Of a stretch of 33,905 nt of DNA, positions 15,812 to 22,445 are shown one piece after another. Position numbers and translations under genes: made by a program. Where the stretch lies: positions 1-33,905 of the forward strand of contig JXCB02000021.1 of NCBI GenBank assembly GCA_000828075.3, in the 5' to 3' direction. The notes beneath the pieces were generated by a model, which saw only the letters and a list, made by a program, of their open reading frames with translations, made no database searches and was not told the DNA's origin. The stretch is from Tolypothrix campylonemoides VB511288 (GTDB lineage: Bacteria; Cyanobacteriota; Cyanobacteriia; Cyanobacteriales; Nostocaceae). Position 1 is the first letter of the stretch, and each line of letters opens with the position of its first letter.

Positions 15812-15895
15812 ACAGAACCTAGTAGAACCTATTAGAATCATTTGATTTTTCTATAGATATTTGCAATGATGATGCTTGGTTCTAATAGGTTCTGT
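15812..15895. promoter_or_regulatory. Divergent operator with two oppositely oriented repeat clusters
   Basis: On the left, AGAACC occurs at 15814 and 15824, with a degenerate AGAATC at 15834, spaced exactly 10 bp. On the right, GGTTCT occurs at 15878 and 15888, also 10 bp apart. AGAACCTATTAGAA (15824-15837) is the exact inverse of TTCTAATAGGTTCT (15880-15893), and ACAGAACCT (15812-15820) is the inverse of AGGTTCTGT (15887-15895). Helical-turn spacing next to an RHH gene fits cooperative RHH-dimer binding and control of both divergent promoters. Confidence 0.75.
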
Positions 15896-15902
15896 CTGAA
15901 AC

Positions 15903-16061
15903 ATGACATCTAGTCAATACAAAGGTAAAAGAATTACAATCACTTTTCCTACTGAGCTATTCGATAAAATCGCTCAAATGGCTGAGGATGATAGCCGTCC
16001 TTTCAGCCAAATGGTTGTCAAACTTTGCCAGGAAGCAATCAAGGAAAGAGAATCTAAGTAA
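15903..16061 (+). CDS. Ribbon-helix-helix transcriptional regulator
   Basis: A 52-residue protein with the full MetJ/Arc/CopG layout. Residues 9-16 form the DNA-binding strand (KRITITFP), then helix A TELFDKIAQMAEDD, then a turn and helix B RPFSQMVVKLCQEAIKERE. It should act as a dimer that binds short direct or inverted repeats. Such repeats lie immediately upstream (15812-15895), between this gene and the leftward operon, so it is the natural autorepressor and repressor of that operon. The ATG follows a GTCTGAAAC leader without a strong ribosome binding site. No toxin gene follows it, so it is not obviously an antitoxin. Confidence 0.75.
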   Translation: MTSSQYKGKRITITFPTELFDKIAQMAEDDSRPFSQMVVKLCQEAIKERESK

Positions 16062-16654
16062 AAGTAATAATACTTAAACTTTTTGACACTTGTTTAAGTG
16101 CTATTTTTTAGGTGCTAGTATTTTCAAGCACTATATCCATATATTTCAGGTTTTGGACATATCCAAATATCCGGAATCCGGTTACTGGATATGTCCAGAT
16201 AACCGGACACGAGAAACTGATATATCCAGTAACCGAAAAATTTTTGAAATTAGTTACATGGCTATCACCTGGAACCGTATAGTCATCAATACTTCCAGTT
16301 ATTTTAGGGTATCCGGACAGTTCCAAGAACCTAAGAGCGAAACCATAGTATTCGCCACTGCACTGACTAGTTCCTCCAGTGCAATGGCGAAGATTGGCTT
16401 GATAACAGCGTGATGAAAATTACATAGGGATGATTCCATGCTCAGACGTGGCATTGTGACTCATCCATCAGTATGTTTGTTATTAAAGAAAAACAGTTGC
16501 TCAAAACAGCTTCTCTCTGTATGCTCGCGCATCACAAAGTGAAGAACACTTTTGGCGATTAGGCTCGAATAGTAGGTGCGTAGCAGTAGAATAAAAAGTT
16601 CTGTACCAACACGCTCAAAGCATCTCCGTCGATTATCATCTAAAAGAAAAAGCC
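16062..16654. other. Noncoding region with clustered TATCC(G/A) repeats
   Basis: No convincing gene. Between 16133 and 16320 the word ATATCC or a relative occurs repeatedly: ATATCCA at 16133, 16159 and 16222, ATATCCGG at 16167, AATCCGG at 16175 and GTATCCGG at 16309. GGACATATCCA (16155-16165) is the exact inverse of TGGATATGTCC (16186-16196). The cluster resembles iterons or a protein-binding array. The rest (16330-16654) has no feature I can name. Confidence 0.5.
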
Positions 16655-16915
16655 ATGCAAATTAATACCCAACTCAATGAAAGCGATGCCAGCAAACTGG
16701 CTTACATTCAACAGCAGACCAATCAGGATGTAACAGAGGTGGTTAAACACGCCATAGACCTCTACTACCAGCAGCTTCTCTTTAAACACAAGAACCCACT
16801 GGCGCTGCTAGAGCAAACTGGCTTTATTGGCTGTGGGGAAGCCTCCCCAAATCTTTCTGTTAATTACAAATCCGTTCTGCAAACTAGATTGCAGTCCAAA
16901 TATGGTAATCGCTGA
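16655..16915 (+). CDS. Antitoxin of CopG/RHH type, partner of the truncated VapC
   Basis: An 86-residue protein. The N-terminus MQINTQLNESDASKLAYIQQ, continuing to a DVTEVVKHAIDLYYQQLL helix, fits a ribbon-helix-helix fold. The following 45 residues would wrap around the toxin. Its stop overlaps the start of the PIN toxin by 14 bases, the usual coupling of type II pairs. Upstream is A-rich with only a weak ribosome binding site. The toxin partner is truncated, so this antitoxin may now be orphaned or may still regulate its own promoter. Confidence 0.7.
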   Translation: MQINTQLNESDASKLAYIQQQTNQDVTEVVKHAIDLYYQQLLFKHKNPLALLEQTGFIGCGEASPNLSVNYKSVLQTRLQSKYGNR

Positions 16916-17183
16916 CTCTGGCTTCTGGTTAGCTCTTGCCAATCGGCGGGATGATTATCATGAAAGGGCGCAACTTGCCCTTACTAGACTTAACGAACCT
17001 CTAATTACTACTTGGTGCGTTGTCACTGAAACTTGCTATCTGTTGCTGGACCGGATGGGCAATCAAGCCCAAAGGAAGTTTATTGATAGTCTGTCCATTG
17101 GGGCTTTTGAAATCTTAGAAGAGCAACCGAATCATAGCGGACGTATTGTCGAACTTAGTTGCCCAAGTATAATCTGTAAGTAG
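16902..17183 (+). pseudogene. VapC-type PIN toxin, C-terminally truncated
   Basis: The frame from ATG 16902 begins M-V-I-A-D-S-G-F-W-L-A-L-A, with the first catalytic Asp, and continues ITTWCVVTETCYLLLDRMG with the conserved Glu. It then reads I-V-E-L and breaks into SCPSIICK and a stop after only 93 residues. PIN toxins are usually about 130 residues, and the missing part carries the remaining catalytic acidic residues of the D-L-x-D-A-S and T-D-R-x-D-F types. The toxin is therefore probably inactive. The break coincides with an abrupt change to AT-rich DNA just before the convergent DUF3368 gene. Confidence 0.75.
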
Positions 17184-17209
17184 TCCCATTTCTTAGTAAA
17201 ATTAAATTT

Positions 17210-17692
17210 TTAATCTAGTTTTGAATAACGATTTAACAAAGATTTTAATAAGCTCGGAGCCGCTCGAAAGTTGGTTTTCTGTAAAGCTGTAATCACAGAT
17301 GGTAATTTAATAAAATTTCGGCTAGCAGCTGAATCTAAAATACCTAGCAATCCAGTAACCTTTAATCCCTTTTGTTGTGCTGCCTTGCGAGCTGCTTTTT
17401 CATCTAAAATAATTACATCAGCATTCAATTCTTCTGCTAATAAAATTGCTTCTCTTTCACCTGTATGAAGATTGGCTAAAAGTGGGTCATTTTTGACAGT
17501 AGTTGAACAAACTTCTAACCAATCTGGAGGAGTGGCAATCCAAGATAGTAAATCTTGCGGTGCGCCAGCTGCACTTAGTTCTATGTAAACAGCTTGAGGA
17601 ATCAGAACTTTCCCAAATAATTTAGGGAGAAGTTCAATTTCTCCAATTAAAACTAAATAACAAATTGGAGAAGTATCTGCTATCACAATCAT
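17210..17692 (-). CDS. DUF3368 PIN-like toxin
   Basis: A 160-residue protein of the PIN-like DUF3368 family. The start MIVIADTSPICYLVLIGEI has the first acidic residue. LFGKVLIPQAVYIELSAAGA follows, then GEREAILLAEELNADVIILD with the conserved Glu and Asp, and KLPSVITALQ and FRAAPSLL near the end. Proteins of this family are predicted ribonuclease toxins paired with a UPF0175 antitoxin, and that partner lies directly upstream, overlapping by ATGA. Length and motifs look intact, which makes this the only apparently complete toxin-antitoxin pair in the window. Confidence 0.85.
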   Translation of the reverse strand: MIVIADTSPICYLVLIGEIELLPKLFGKVLIPQAVYIELSAAGAPQDLLSWIATPPDWLEVCSTTVKNDPLLANLHTGEREAILLAEELNADVIILDEKAARKAAQQKGLKVTGLLGILDSAASRNFIKLPSVITALQKTNFRAAPSLLKSLLNRYSKLD

Positions 17693-17955
17693 TCTGATAA
17701 AACCTGATACAGCGTTTGAATATCTTGCTCTAAATCATCTTCCGTATAATCAAGATAAGCTTGGGATTGTTTGAGAAACTGCTCAGTTTCCCACCGAGAC
17801 GAGAATTTAAGTAACTGCTGAATTTGAGCCGAAGTCATTATCCCACTTCTATAAGCTTCTAAGGCTAAAGCTTCTAAAATTTTTTGGGGTAAGTCTTGCC
17901 AATTTTGTTGTAGCTGATTGCCGATTTCTTCAGGAATTTCAATAGTAATTTGCAT
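17689..17955 (-). CDS. UPF0175-family antitoxin
   Basis: An 88-residue protein from the ATG at 17955, chosen because AAGGAAA precedes it by 9 bases and family members start with MQITIEIPEE. A longer frame to 18012 exists but is not needed. It has an N-terminal strand, then LEALALEAYRSGIMTSAQIQ, the conserved helix-turn-helix-like part of UPF0175, and an acidic C-terminus. It overlaps the toxin start by four bases. Expected role: bind and neutralise the DUF3368 toxin and repress the operon. Confidence 0.85.
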   Translation of the reverse strand: MQITIEIPEEIGNQLQQNWQDLPQKILEALALEAYRSGIMTSAQIQQLLKFSSRWETEQFLKQSQAYLDYTEDDLEQDIQTLYQVLSE

Positions 17956-18197
17956 ATCAATTATTTTCCTTGATTCTTTCAATTTTAAGGATTTTTCACC
18001 TATGTGATGCACTAGACGCAGCGCAAGCGCGATTTTTAAATGGGCTTTAAACCCATAACTAAAGTTTTTTTAGAGAGCAGGAGTAAGAATGCCTTGTGCC
18101 TTTCTTTGGTAAGGGTTGAAGATAGCTTGTTCTTGATTACCGTGTACTATATTCTGTCGATAAGTTTAAAAGTGCATAAGTTGATTTGCTTGCACCC

Positions 18198-18527
18198 TTA
18201 TAGCGTTTGCCTTTTAATGGAAAAACTCGCGCGCGGTTTTCTAGTCATAGGGGCGGTACATAAATCCTCATAGCAGCGACGAGCGTTTTCGGGCGCACGC
18301 AACAGTAACAATTCCCAGTCCCGATTAACTCGTCGATTCTTTGCTACCACTAGCCACTGTAGTGCAGGTGCAGCAATTTCAGCTTGAAGAGACGACTCTG
18401 CGGCTGGGTTTTCAAGAGCTTCTTCAGTAGATATATCTGTTGGCGGTTTAGAGAGTAGTTCTTCTGGCGGTACTACATTTTCAGAAGAAGTAGCAGTTGT
18501 TACACATAGTTGCATCATCTGGCTCAT
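18198..18527 (-). pseudogene. RelE/ParE-like toxin, frameshifted
   Basis: The frame starts MSQMMQLC, runs through an acidic linker and then gives QWLVVAKNRRVNRDWELLLL, then ENARRCYEDLCTAP. This resembles the cyanobacterial RelE-like toxins with WxVxxKNRxVxREWE and a conserved RCYxxL. After RAS-F the frame ends in SIKRQTL. One base out of phase, the DNA continues P-L-K-G-K-R-Y-K-G-A, the expected next motif of these toxins. The shift lies in a run of five T (minus strand) near 18225. Beyond that the homology fades, so the C-terminus is also lost. Confidence 0.6.
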
Positions 18528-18535
18528 GCAATAAC

Positions 18536-18589
18536 GCTTTCAGTAGTCGGTGGAGTCAATGGCACGTAGTCGGTGGAGTCACTGAAAGC
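18536..18589. repeat. Composite repeat: inverted ends around a direct repeat
   Basis: GTAGTCGGTGGAGTCA occurs at 18543-18558 and 18566-18581 (23-bp period), and the block is bordered by GCTTTCAGT (18536-18544) and its complement ACTGAAAGC (18581-18589). It lies just upstream of the minus-strand RelE-like remnant, so it could be its operator or a recombination site. Confidence 0.6.
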
Positions 18590-19507
18590 TTTCTCCAGTT
18601 CTGGACTAATCAACTCATCACTGTAAATACTATTTCTACTGCTACTAAGCATAGTTTGAGCGCCTGTCCTTTATTTACTAGACATCAATAAAACTGAGAA
18701 TGCTGCGTTGAAAGCTCAATACTTCTACGTAATATTATACGTAACTGTCGGTTTGTCCGCATATAAGCGCATGAACCGACATCGCCGTTTACAAGTAATA
18801 GTAGTCGTTCATGGTCGGTTTTGGTATAGACATGGTGTAGACGCTGGTGCAGACAAATTGATATCATTTTTGATAGCAATTCGTTCTTCTGCAACTAGTG
18901 TCACTGTAACCATAAGATGAGCAAGTTGCTTGCTTTATGCTTTCAAAGCGTGTTGCAAGGGTTTATGCTTACAAAAGTAAATGTTGTGTGGAGGAGGAGG
19001 GACAACGCTGTTGCTTGATTTAGAGCTTCTTATAAGAAGCTCTACCCAAACAAAGTTTTAATACTTGGCGTGAATTTATTTGCTCACTTTGTGCTTTCAA
19101 AACAGAACTTTTGCTCAGGTTCTGCTTTCATTATCTGTTTTCGACTAATGAAGAGCGACGTAATTAAAGGGTTTCCTCCACCTAATTGCTCAACTTATAC
19201 TTTCAGGCGTTGCTCATTTTATCCTTACAGTGACAACTAGGATATTTGGCATTCTCCCTTAACAAGCGCTCGAATTTTCTCGCTTGGTTAATTTTTTGGG
19301 AAAATACCCCTATAGGACCGAATTATCACGCAAGTCAATTCGTCAGCGCTTACACTTTCATTGGGGAAGGATTATGGGAATTGTGCTCAATAACCGTCAA
19401 TTGGCTGACAAAAACTGTCCAGATGTGATGGATACTAGCTGACTGACATAGTGCGACAATGCACTTTTTCACACCACTTATAGTAAAAAATACAAAAACC
19501 AATTCCA
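18590..19507. other. Noncoding region upstream of the recombinase
   Basis: About 0.9 kb without a credible gene; the short frames seen have no ribosome binding site or family resemblance. It contains a perfect 24-bp palindrome at 19021-19044 and, just before the recombinase, AGTGC/GCACT at 19450-19465 followed by five T. These are the best places to look for a recombination site. Confidence 0.5.
19021..19044. repeat. Perfect 24-bp palindrome
   Basis: The halves TAGAGCTTCTTA and TAAGAAGCTCTA are exact complements with no spacer. It lies 464 bases upstream of the tyrosine recombinase start. It could be a dimer-binding operator or part of a resolution site, but its zero spacer is unlike a standard Xer core with a 6-8 bp spacer. 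Confidence 0.7.
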
Positions 19508-20500
19508 ATGAACCCCATTCATCCTGAAAATATTACCGTCCTAGAAAACTCGTTTGCATTAGTCATCGGAGAGGGTTTCTCTCTAGAAAATGACCCCGAT
19601 GTTATCCAGCAGTTGATTGGCGATAAGCGCTCAGAGAACACCAAGCGCGAATATCAAAAAGACCTTCGAGACTTTTTTGTGTTCATTGCCAAAAAAGAAC
19701 CCAGTCGGGATTTGGTTTTAGAGTTTCTTCACCTAGAACAGCGTCACGCCGTTGCTGTGGTTCTGAAGTACAAAGCGCACCTCATCAAGAAAAAACTGGC
19801 TGAAGCTACGGTGAATCGTCGTTTAAGTGCTATCAAATCTATGGTTGAGATGGGGCGACGACTGGGAGTGTGCAATTTCTCCCTAGATGATATCAAAGGG
19901 GAGAAGGTCGAAGCTTACCGAGACACTAAGGGAATTCCAGCGACTGACTATGCTAGAGTTATAGCGCTGGTTGACCGCAACACCCTTAAGGGCAAGCGCG
20001 ATTATGCAATCCTGCGGTTACTCTGGGATAATGCCCTGCGTCGTAATGAGATAGTTAGCTTGAATGTAGGCGACTTCAACGCCAAGGAAAAAACTATTAA
20101 TATCCAGGGTAAAGGAAAAGGTACCCAGAAACAAGTCATTGATTTATCGGATAGAACTGCTGATGCTCTAGCCATTTGGTTAAAAGCGAGTAAGAAAAGA
20201 CGTGTAAGGGAACCCATGTTTACCGTGCTAGCCTATCACAAAAATGGAGAAAGATTAACAGGGGAGGCAATCAGGCGACTGGTGGACGGACTCTGCAAGC
20301 AAGCCGGAATTACTAAGAAGATGTCACCACACCGTGTCCGCCACAGTGCGATTACTACGGTATTGGATCAGAACAATGGCAACTACCGCGCTACCCAGCG
20401 CTTCAGCAGACACGCGCAAGTGCAGACGGTGTTGAAATATGATGATAACCGCCAAAACTTACAAAAGCAGATGACGGACAAAATATCAGACCTCATTTAG
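19508..20500 (+). CDS. Tyrosine recombinase (XerC/D or phage-integrase family)
   Basis: A 330-residue site-specific recombinase. The N-terminal SAM-like core-binding domain covers about residues 40-130 (KREYQKDLRDFFVFIAKKEP, then TVNRRLSAIKSMVEMGRRLG). The catalytic domain follows with Arg in DNALRRNEIVSL (R178), a beta-hairpin lysine in the GKGKGTQK stretch, PHRVRHS (H275, R278), FSRHAQVQTVLKYDD (H302) and nucleophile Tyr311. All the expected residues are present. Plasmid-borne enzymes of this kind usually resolve multimers or integrate elements. With a parAB operon next door, a plasmid-stability role fits best. The start has no strong ribosome binding site. Confidence 0.9.
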   Translation: MNPIHPENITVLENSFALVIGEGFSLENDPDVIQQLIGDKRSENTKREYQKDLRDFFVFIAKKEPSRDLVLEFLHLEQRHAVAVVLKYKAHLIKKKLAEATVNRRLSAIKSMVEMGRRLGVCNFSLDDIKGEKVEAYRDTKGIPATDYARVIALVDRNTLKGKRDYAILRLLWDNALRRNEIVSLNVGDFNAKEKTINIQGKGKGTQKQVIDLSDRTADALAIWLKASKKRRVREPMFTVLAYHKNGERLTGEAIRRLVDGLCKQAGITKKMSPHRVRHSAITTVLDQNNGNYRATQRFSRHAQVQTVLKYDDNRQNLQKQMTDKISDLI

Positions 20501-20583
20501 AGAAACTGGGGTGACGGAACCGATACCCAGTGCCTAGTATAGAAATTGTTGAAATGCTTGTGTTTTCGTAGAAAGACCTTTTG

Positions 20584-20632
20584 TTGACATCCTCCCGCCG
20601 CTGTAACGGTACTCCGTTCAGCGGGGGATTCC
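20584..20632 (-). mobile_element. Right-end remnant of another IS200/IS605 element
   Basis: TTGACATCCTCCCGCCGCTG at the left, then a hairpin CTGTAACGG/CCGTT-CAG and GCGGGGGATTCC. On the minus strand it ends in the cleavage word TCAA after a strong GC hairpin, like many cyanobacterial tnpB right ends. The DNA beside it encodes a partition protein, not tnpB, so this is a solo end or a short non-autonomous relic. The sequence differs from the end of the complete copy at 9533-9590. Confidence 0.6.
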
Positions 20633-20683
20633 AAGAATCACTTAACCATTTATTGAAGAACCCCACCCCTCCTCCAAAATGCG

Positions 20684-21082
20684 CTAAGAGAACTTTTGCA
20701 TCATCGACTTCGCCCGTCGCACATTTGCCACTTGTTGCCTGTAATCATTCTTCGTTATCGCTTCAGATAACACTACACTGAGAAATTCTGGATTTGCCTC
20801 ACAATACTCAAACATGGCTTCAATCAGAACCTCTCGACAAATGCCGTTCTCCCGACACACCTGTTGTAGGCGTGAGCTTACTCCCTGCTCCAACCGCAGC
20901 GTACTCTGCTTTGTTTGCAACGGCTGTTTAGATACAGTACCCTGATTTTCGGGCATTTCAGGTATTTGAGTCTCTTGATTTCTAGATATCGAGGTATCTT
21001 GACTTGCAGAAGTTAGCGAAGTGTCTCGACTCTTGACACTCGGACGGCTCCGCTGCTTCAATCGCTCTAGTGCATCACTCAT
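20684..21082 (-). CDS. Plasmid partition protein ParB-like (RHH type)
   Basis: A 132-residue protein. Residues 1-60 are polar and disordered, with S/T/Q-rich sequence. Residues 62-105 (KQSTLRLEQGVSSRLQQVCR, then EVLIEAMFEYCE) fit a ribbon-helix-helix DNA-binding domain, as in small ParB or ParG partners of type Ib partition systems. The C-terminus is basic (YRQQVANVRRAKSMMQKF). The ATG overlaps the end of parA by 8 bases, so the two are coupled. It probably binds the 8-bp-phased AGATAT array upstream of parA, giving both partition-complex assembly and autorepression (inference). Confidence 0.7.
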   Translation of the reverse strand: MSDALERLKQRSRPSVKSRDTSLTSASQDTSISRNQETQIPEMPENQGTVSKQPLQTKQSTLRLEQGVSSRLQQVCRENGICREVLIEAMFEYCEANPEFLSVVLSEAITKNDYRQQVANVRRAKSMMQKFS

Positions 21083-21839
21083 GAGTTAACGCCTCAATAA
21101 TTTGCTCAAATGGATATTGCAGGTCTTCTTGCCCCAGGTCTGACAACAACTTGCCTTGTCGAATTGCACTCTTAAATTTCTCCGACTCGCGGATAGAAGG
21201 CAAAATTGGGATATCTTCAGCAAACTCTCGCATCGCTTCAATATTTTGCCTGCCTTCTAAGGTTTGGGTATTTCCTACCCAGCGATCACGAAAAGGAACT
21301 ATCCCTAATACTCTCCCTGTAAATGCCATTAAGTTGGCTTGTTCTGTTAAGAAGCTCAGGGTATCAATTAAGCTGTTGGTTCCCTTAACGTTGGCTTCAA
21401 CGGGGATGATGACATAATCAGACGTTCCCACCGCTGTTAGGCAGAGTTGGGAGCGCGATGGTTGCACGTCAATCAGGACATAATCAAAGATATTGGCTAC
21501 AGATTTGAGGCGTAGTTTGAGGATAAATGCTCCCGTACCACTGCTACTGAGGAAATCTGAAACCTTAAACAGTCCCCTATCCGCTGGGATAAGAAATAGA
21601 TTTTCATGGGTGGTAGGGTAAATACCATCTTCTGTTGTCACTTGCCCAGTTAGCACTTCAAATAAGCTGGGCTGGTTTGGGTCTACCTCGTGATTTAAAT
21701 AAAAAGTCAGATTTGCTTGTGGATCAGCGTCTATAGTCAACACTCGTAAGCCAAGTCGTGCTAGTAGCAGTGAGGTAAAGAAGATAGTGGTTGTTTTCCC
21801 CTGTCCACCGGAGAGGGAGATGCATGAGCAGGTTCGCAT
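21075..21839 (-). CDS. parA: ParA partition ATPase (type Ib)
   Basis: A 254-residue Walker-type ATPase. The N-terminal CISLSGGQGKTTTIFF holds the P-loop with K15; the first lysine of the usual KGG signature is replaced, giving SGGQGKT. The A' motif is LTIDADPQANLTFYL, and the Walker B-like strand YVLIDVQPSRSQLCL follows. There is no N-terminal helix-turn-helix extension, which fits type Ib ParA proteins that leave autoregulation to the small ParB. It heads a two-gene operon with the RHH protein at 20684. The repeat array 21895-21958 lies 55-120 bases upstream, where both promoter and centromere are expected. A GGGTTAAACCC near-palindrome sits just before the start. Confidence 0.9.
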   Translation of the reverse strand: MRTCSCISLSGGQGKTTTIFFTSLLLARLGLRVLTIDADPQANLTFYLNHEVDPNQPSLFEVLTGQVTTEDGIYPTTHENLFLIPADRGLFKVSDFLSSSGTGAFILKLRLKSVANIFDYVLIDVQPSRSQLCLTAVGTSDYVIIPVEANVKGTNSLIDTLSFLTEQANLMAFTGRVLGIVPFRDRWVGNTQTLEGRQNIEAMREFAEDIPILPSIRESEKFKSAIRQGKLLSDLGQEDLQYPFEQIIEALTHE

Positions 21840-21894
21840 GGGTTAAACCCCAATTCGATATAGCAGAGCATACAGAGATTAACTCTAACTGTCT

Positions 21895-21958
21895 AGATAT
21901 TTAGATATCACAGTATAAAGATACCTGAATATAAAGATATCTATAATTTTAGATATCT
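21895..21958. promoter_or_regulatory. 8-bp-phased AGATAT array, putative parS/operator
   Basis: AGATAT or AGATAC starts at 21895, 21903, 21919, 21935 and 21951, all multiples of 8 bp apart. The intervening octads (21911, 21927, 21943) are degenerate AT-rich versions. This matches the logic of RHH partition proteins that coat contiguous short repeats. The array is directly upstream of parA and is the likely parAB operator and centromere. Confidence 0.75.
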
Positions 21959-22023
21959 CGACTTGTGAAGAGCGAAGTGTCTTGGTGGCTTTAAGCACCG
22001 AAGACTAGCATGGTATGTGGCTC

Positions 22024-22112
22024 ATGCTACATGACAAACTTTACCAATGGGTTAGAGTTGCCGCAGGTCGTGAACCTAGCCTAAGAGAAGCAGCCTTGCT
22101 CCCTGAGAAGCA
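22024..22112 (+). pseudogene. IS5-like transposase fragment
   Basis: ATG at 22024 gives MLHDKLYQWVRVAAGREPS, close to the segment that precedes the first catalytic Asp in cyanobacterial IS5-type DDE transposases (usually followed by P-S-A-x-I-I-D-S-Q). Here the frame goes L-R-E-A-A-L-L-P-E-K and the DSQ part is absent. No terminal repeats were found. It is a short relic. Confidence 0.5.
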
Positions 22113-22140
22113 GCCCATAGCTACTCAACGATGAGTTGTA

Positions 22141-22321
22141 AAGTACTAGAACAATTGGGTAGAGCAAGCGAATCGATTCATCAAATGGCTAATAAAACCT
22201 GGAATGGGGTTTGCTTCGTTCAACACTGTCGGTCGAACGATTCTTTGGATTATCAGCCCTGTACATAATTTGCAAAGGGCAAGTTAAAAGCGTTACTATA
22301 CCAAAGGGAATATTTTAGCGC
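22141..22321 (+). pseudogene. IS6-family transposase, C-terminal relic with stop and frameshift
   Basis: From 22141 the frame reads K-Y-stop-N-N-W and then VEQANRFIKWLIKPGMGF, continuing A-S-F-N-T-V-G-R-T-I. This matches the conserved IS6/IS240 C-terminal pattern (KYLNNIVEQDHRFIKR, then PGMGF.SFNTARRTI). After T-I-L-W the homology continues in another frame as A-L-Y-I-I-C-K-G-Q-V-K, the usual MIRKGQV end. The in-frame stop replaces the Leu, and at least one indel follows. It is clearly dead. Confidence 0.7.
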
Positions 22322-22445
22322 AGCCGCAGAATTCGGAACTCAAATTTTTGGAGTGGTTGCTTCTCTCGAGTCTTAGTCAAGTTAATCGCTTGTCATACTG
22401 CAGTTTTTGCAACACAACCCATGATGCTCATCAGGAAAGAGTTCT

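Noticed and set aside
16090-16413. 107-codon plus-strand frame
   Set aside because: It runs through the TATCC repeat cluster, lacks a ribosome binding site and has an unlikely composition.
18685-18920. Short frames on both strands before the recombinase
   Set aside because: No family resemblance, no start signal, and mirrored frames on opposite strands point to chance.
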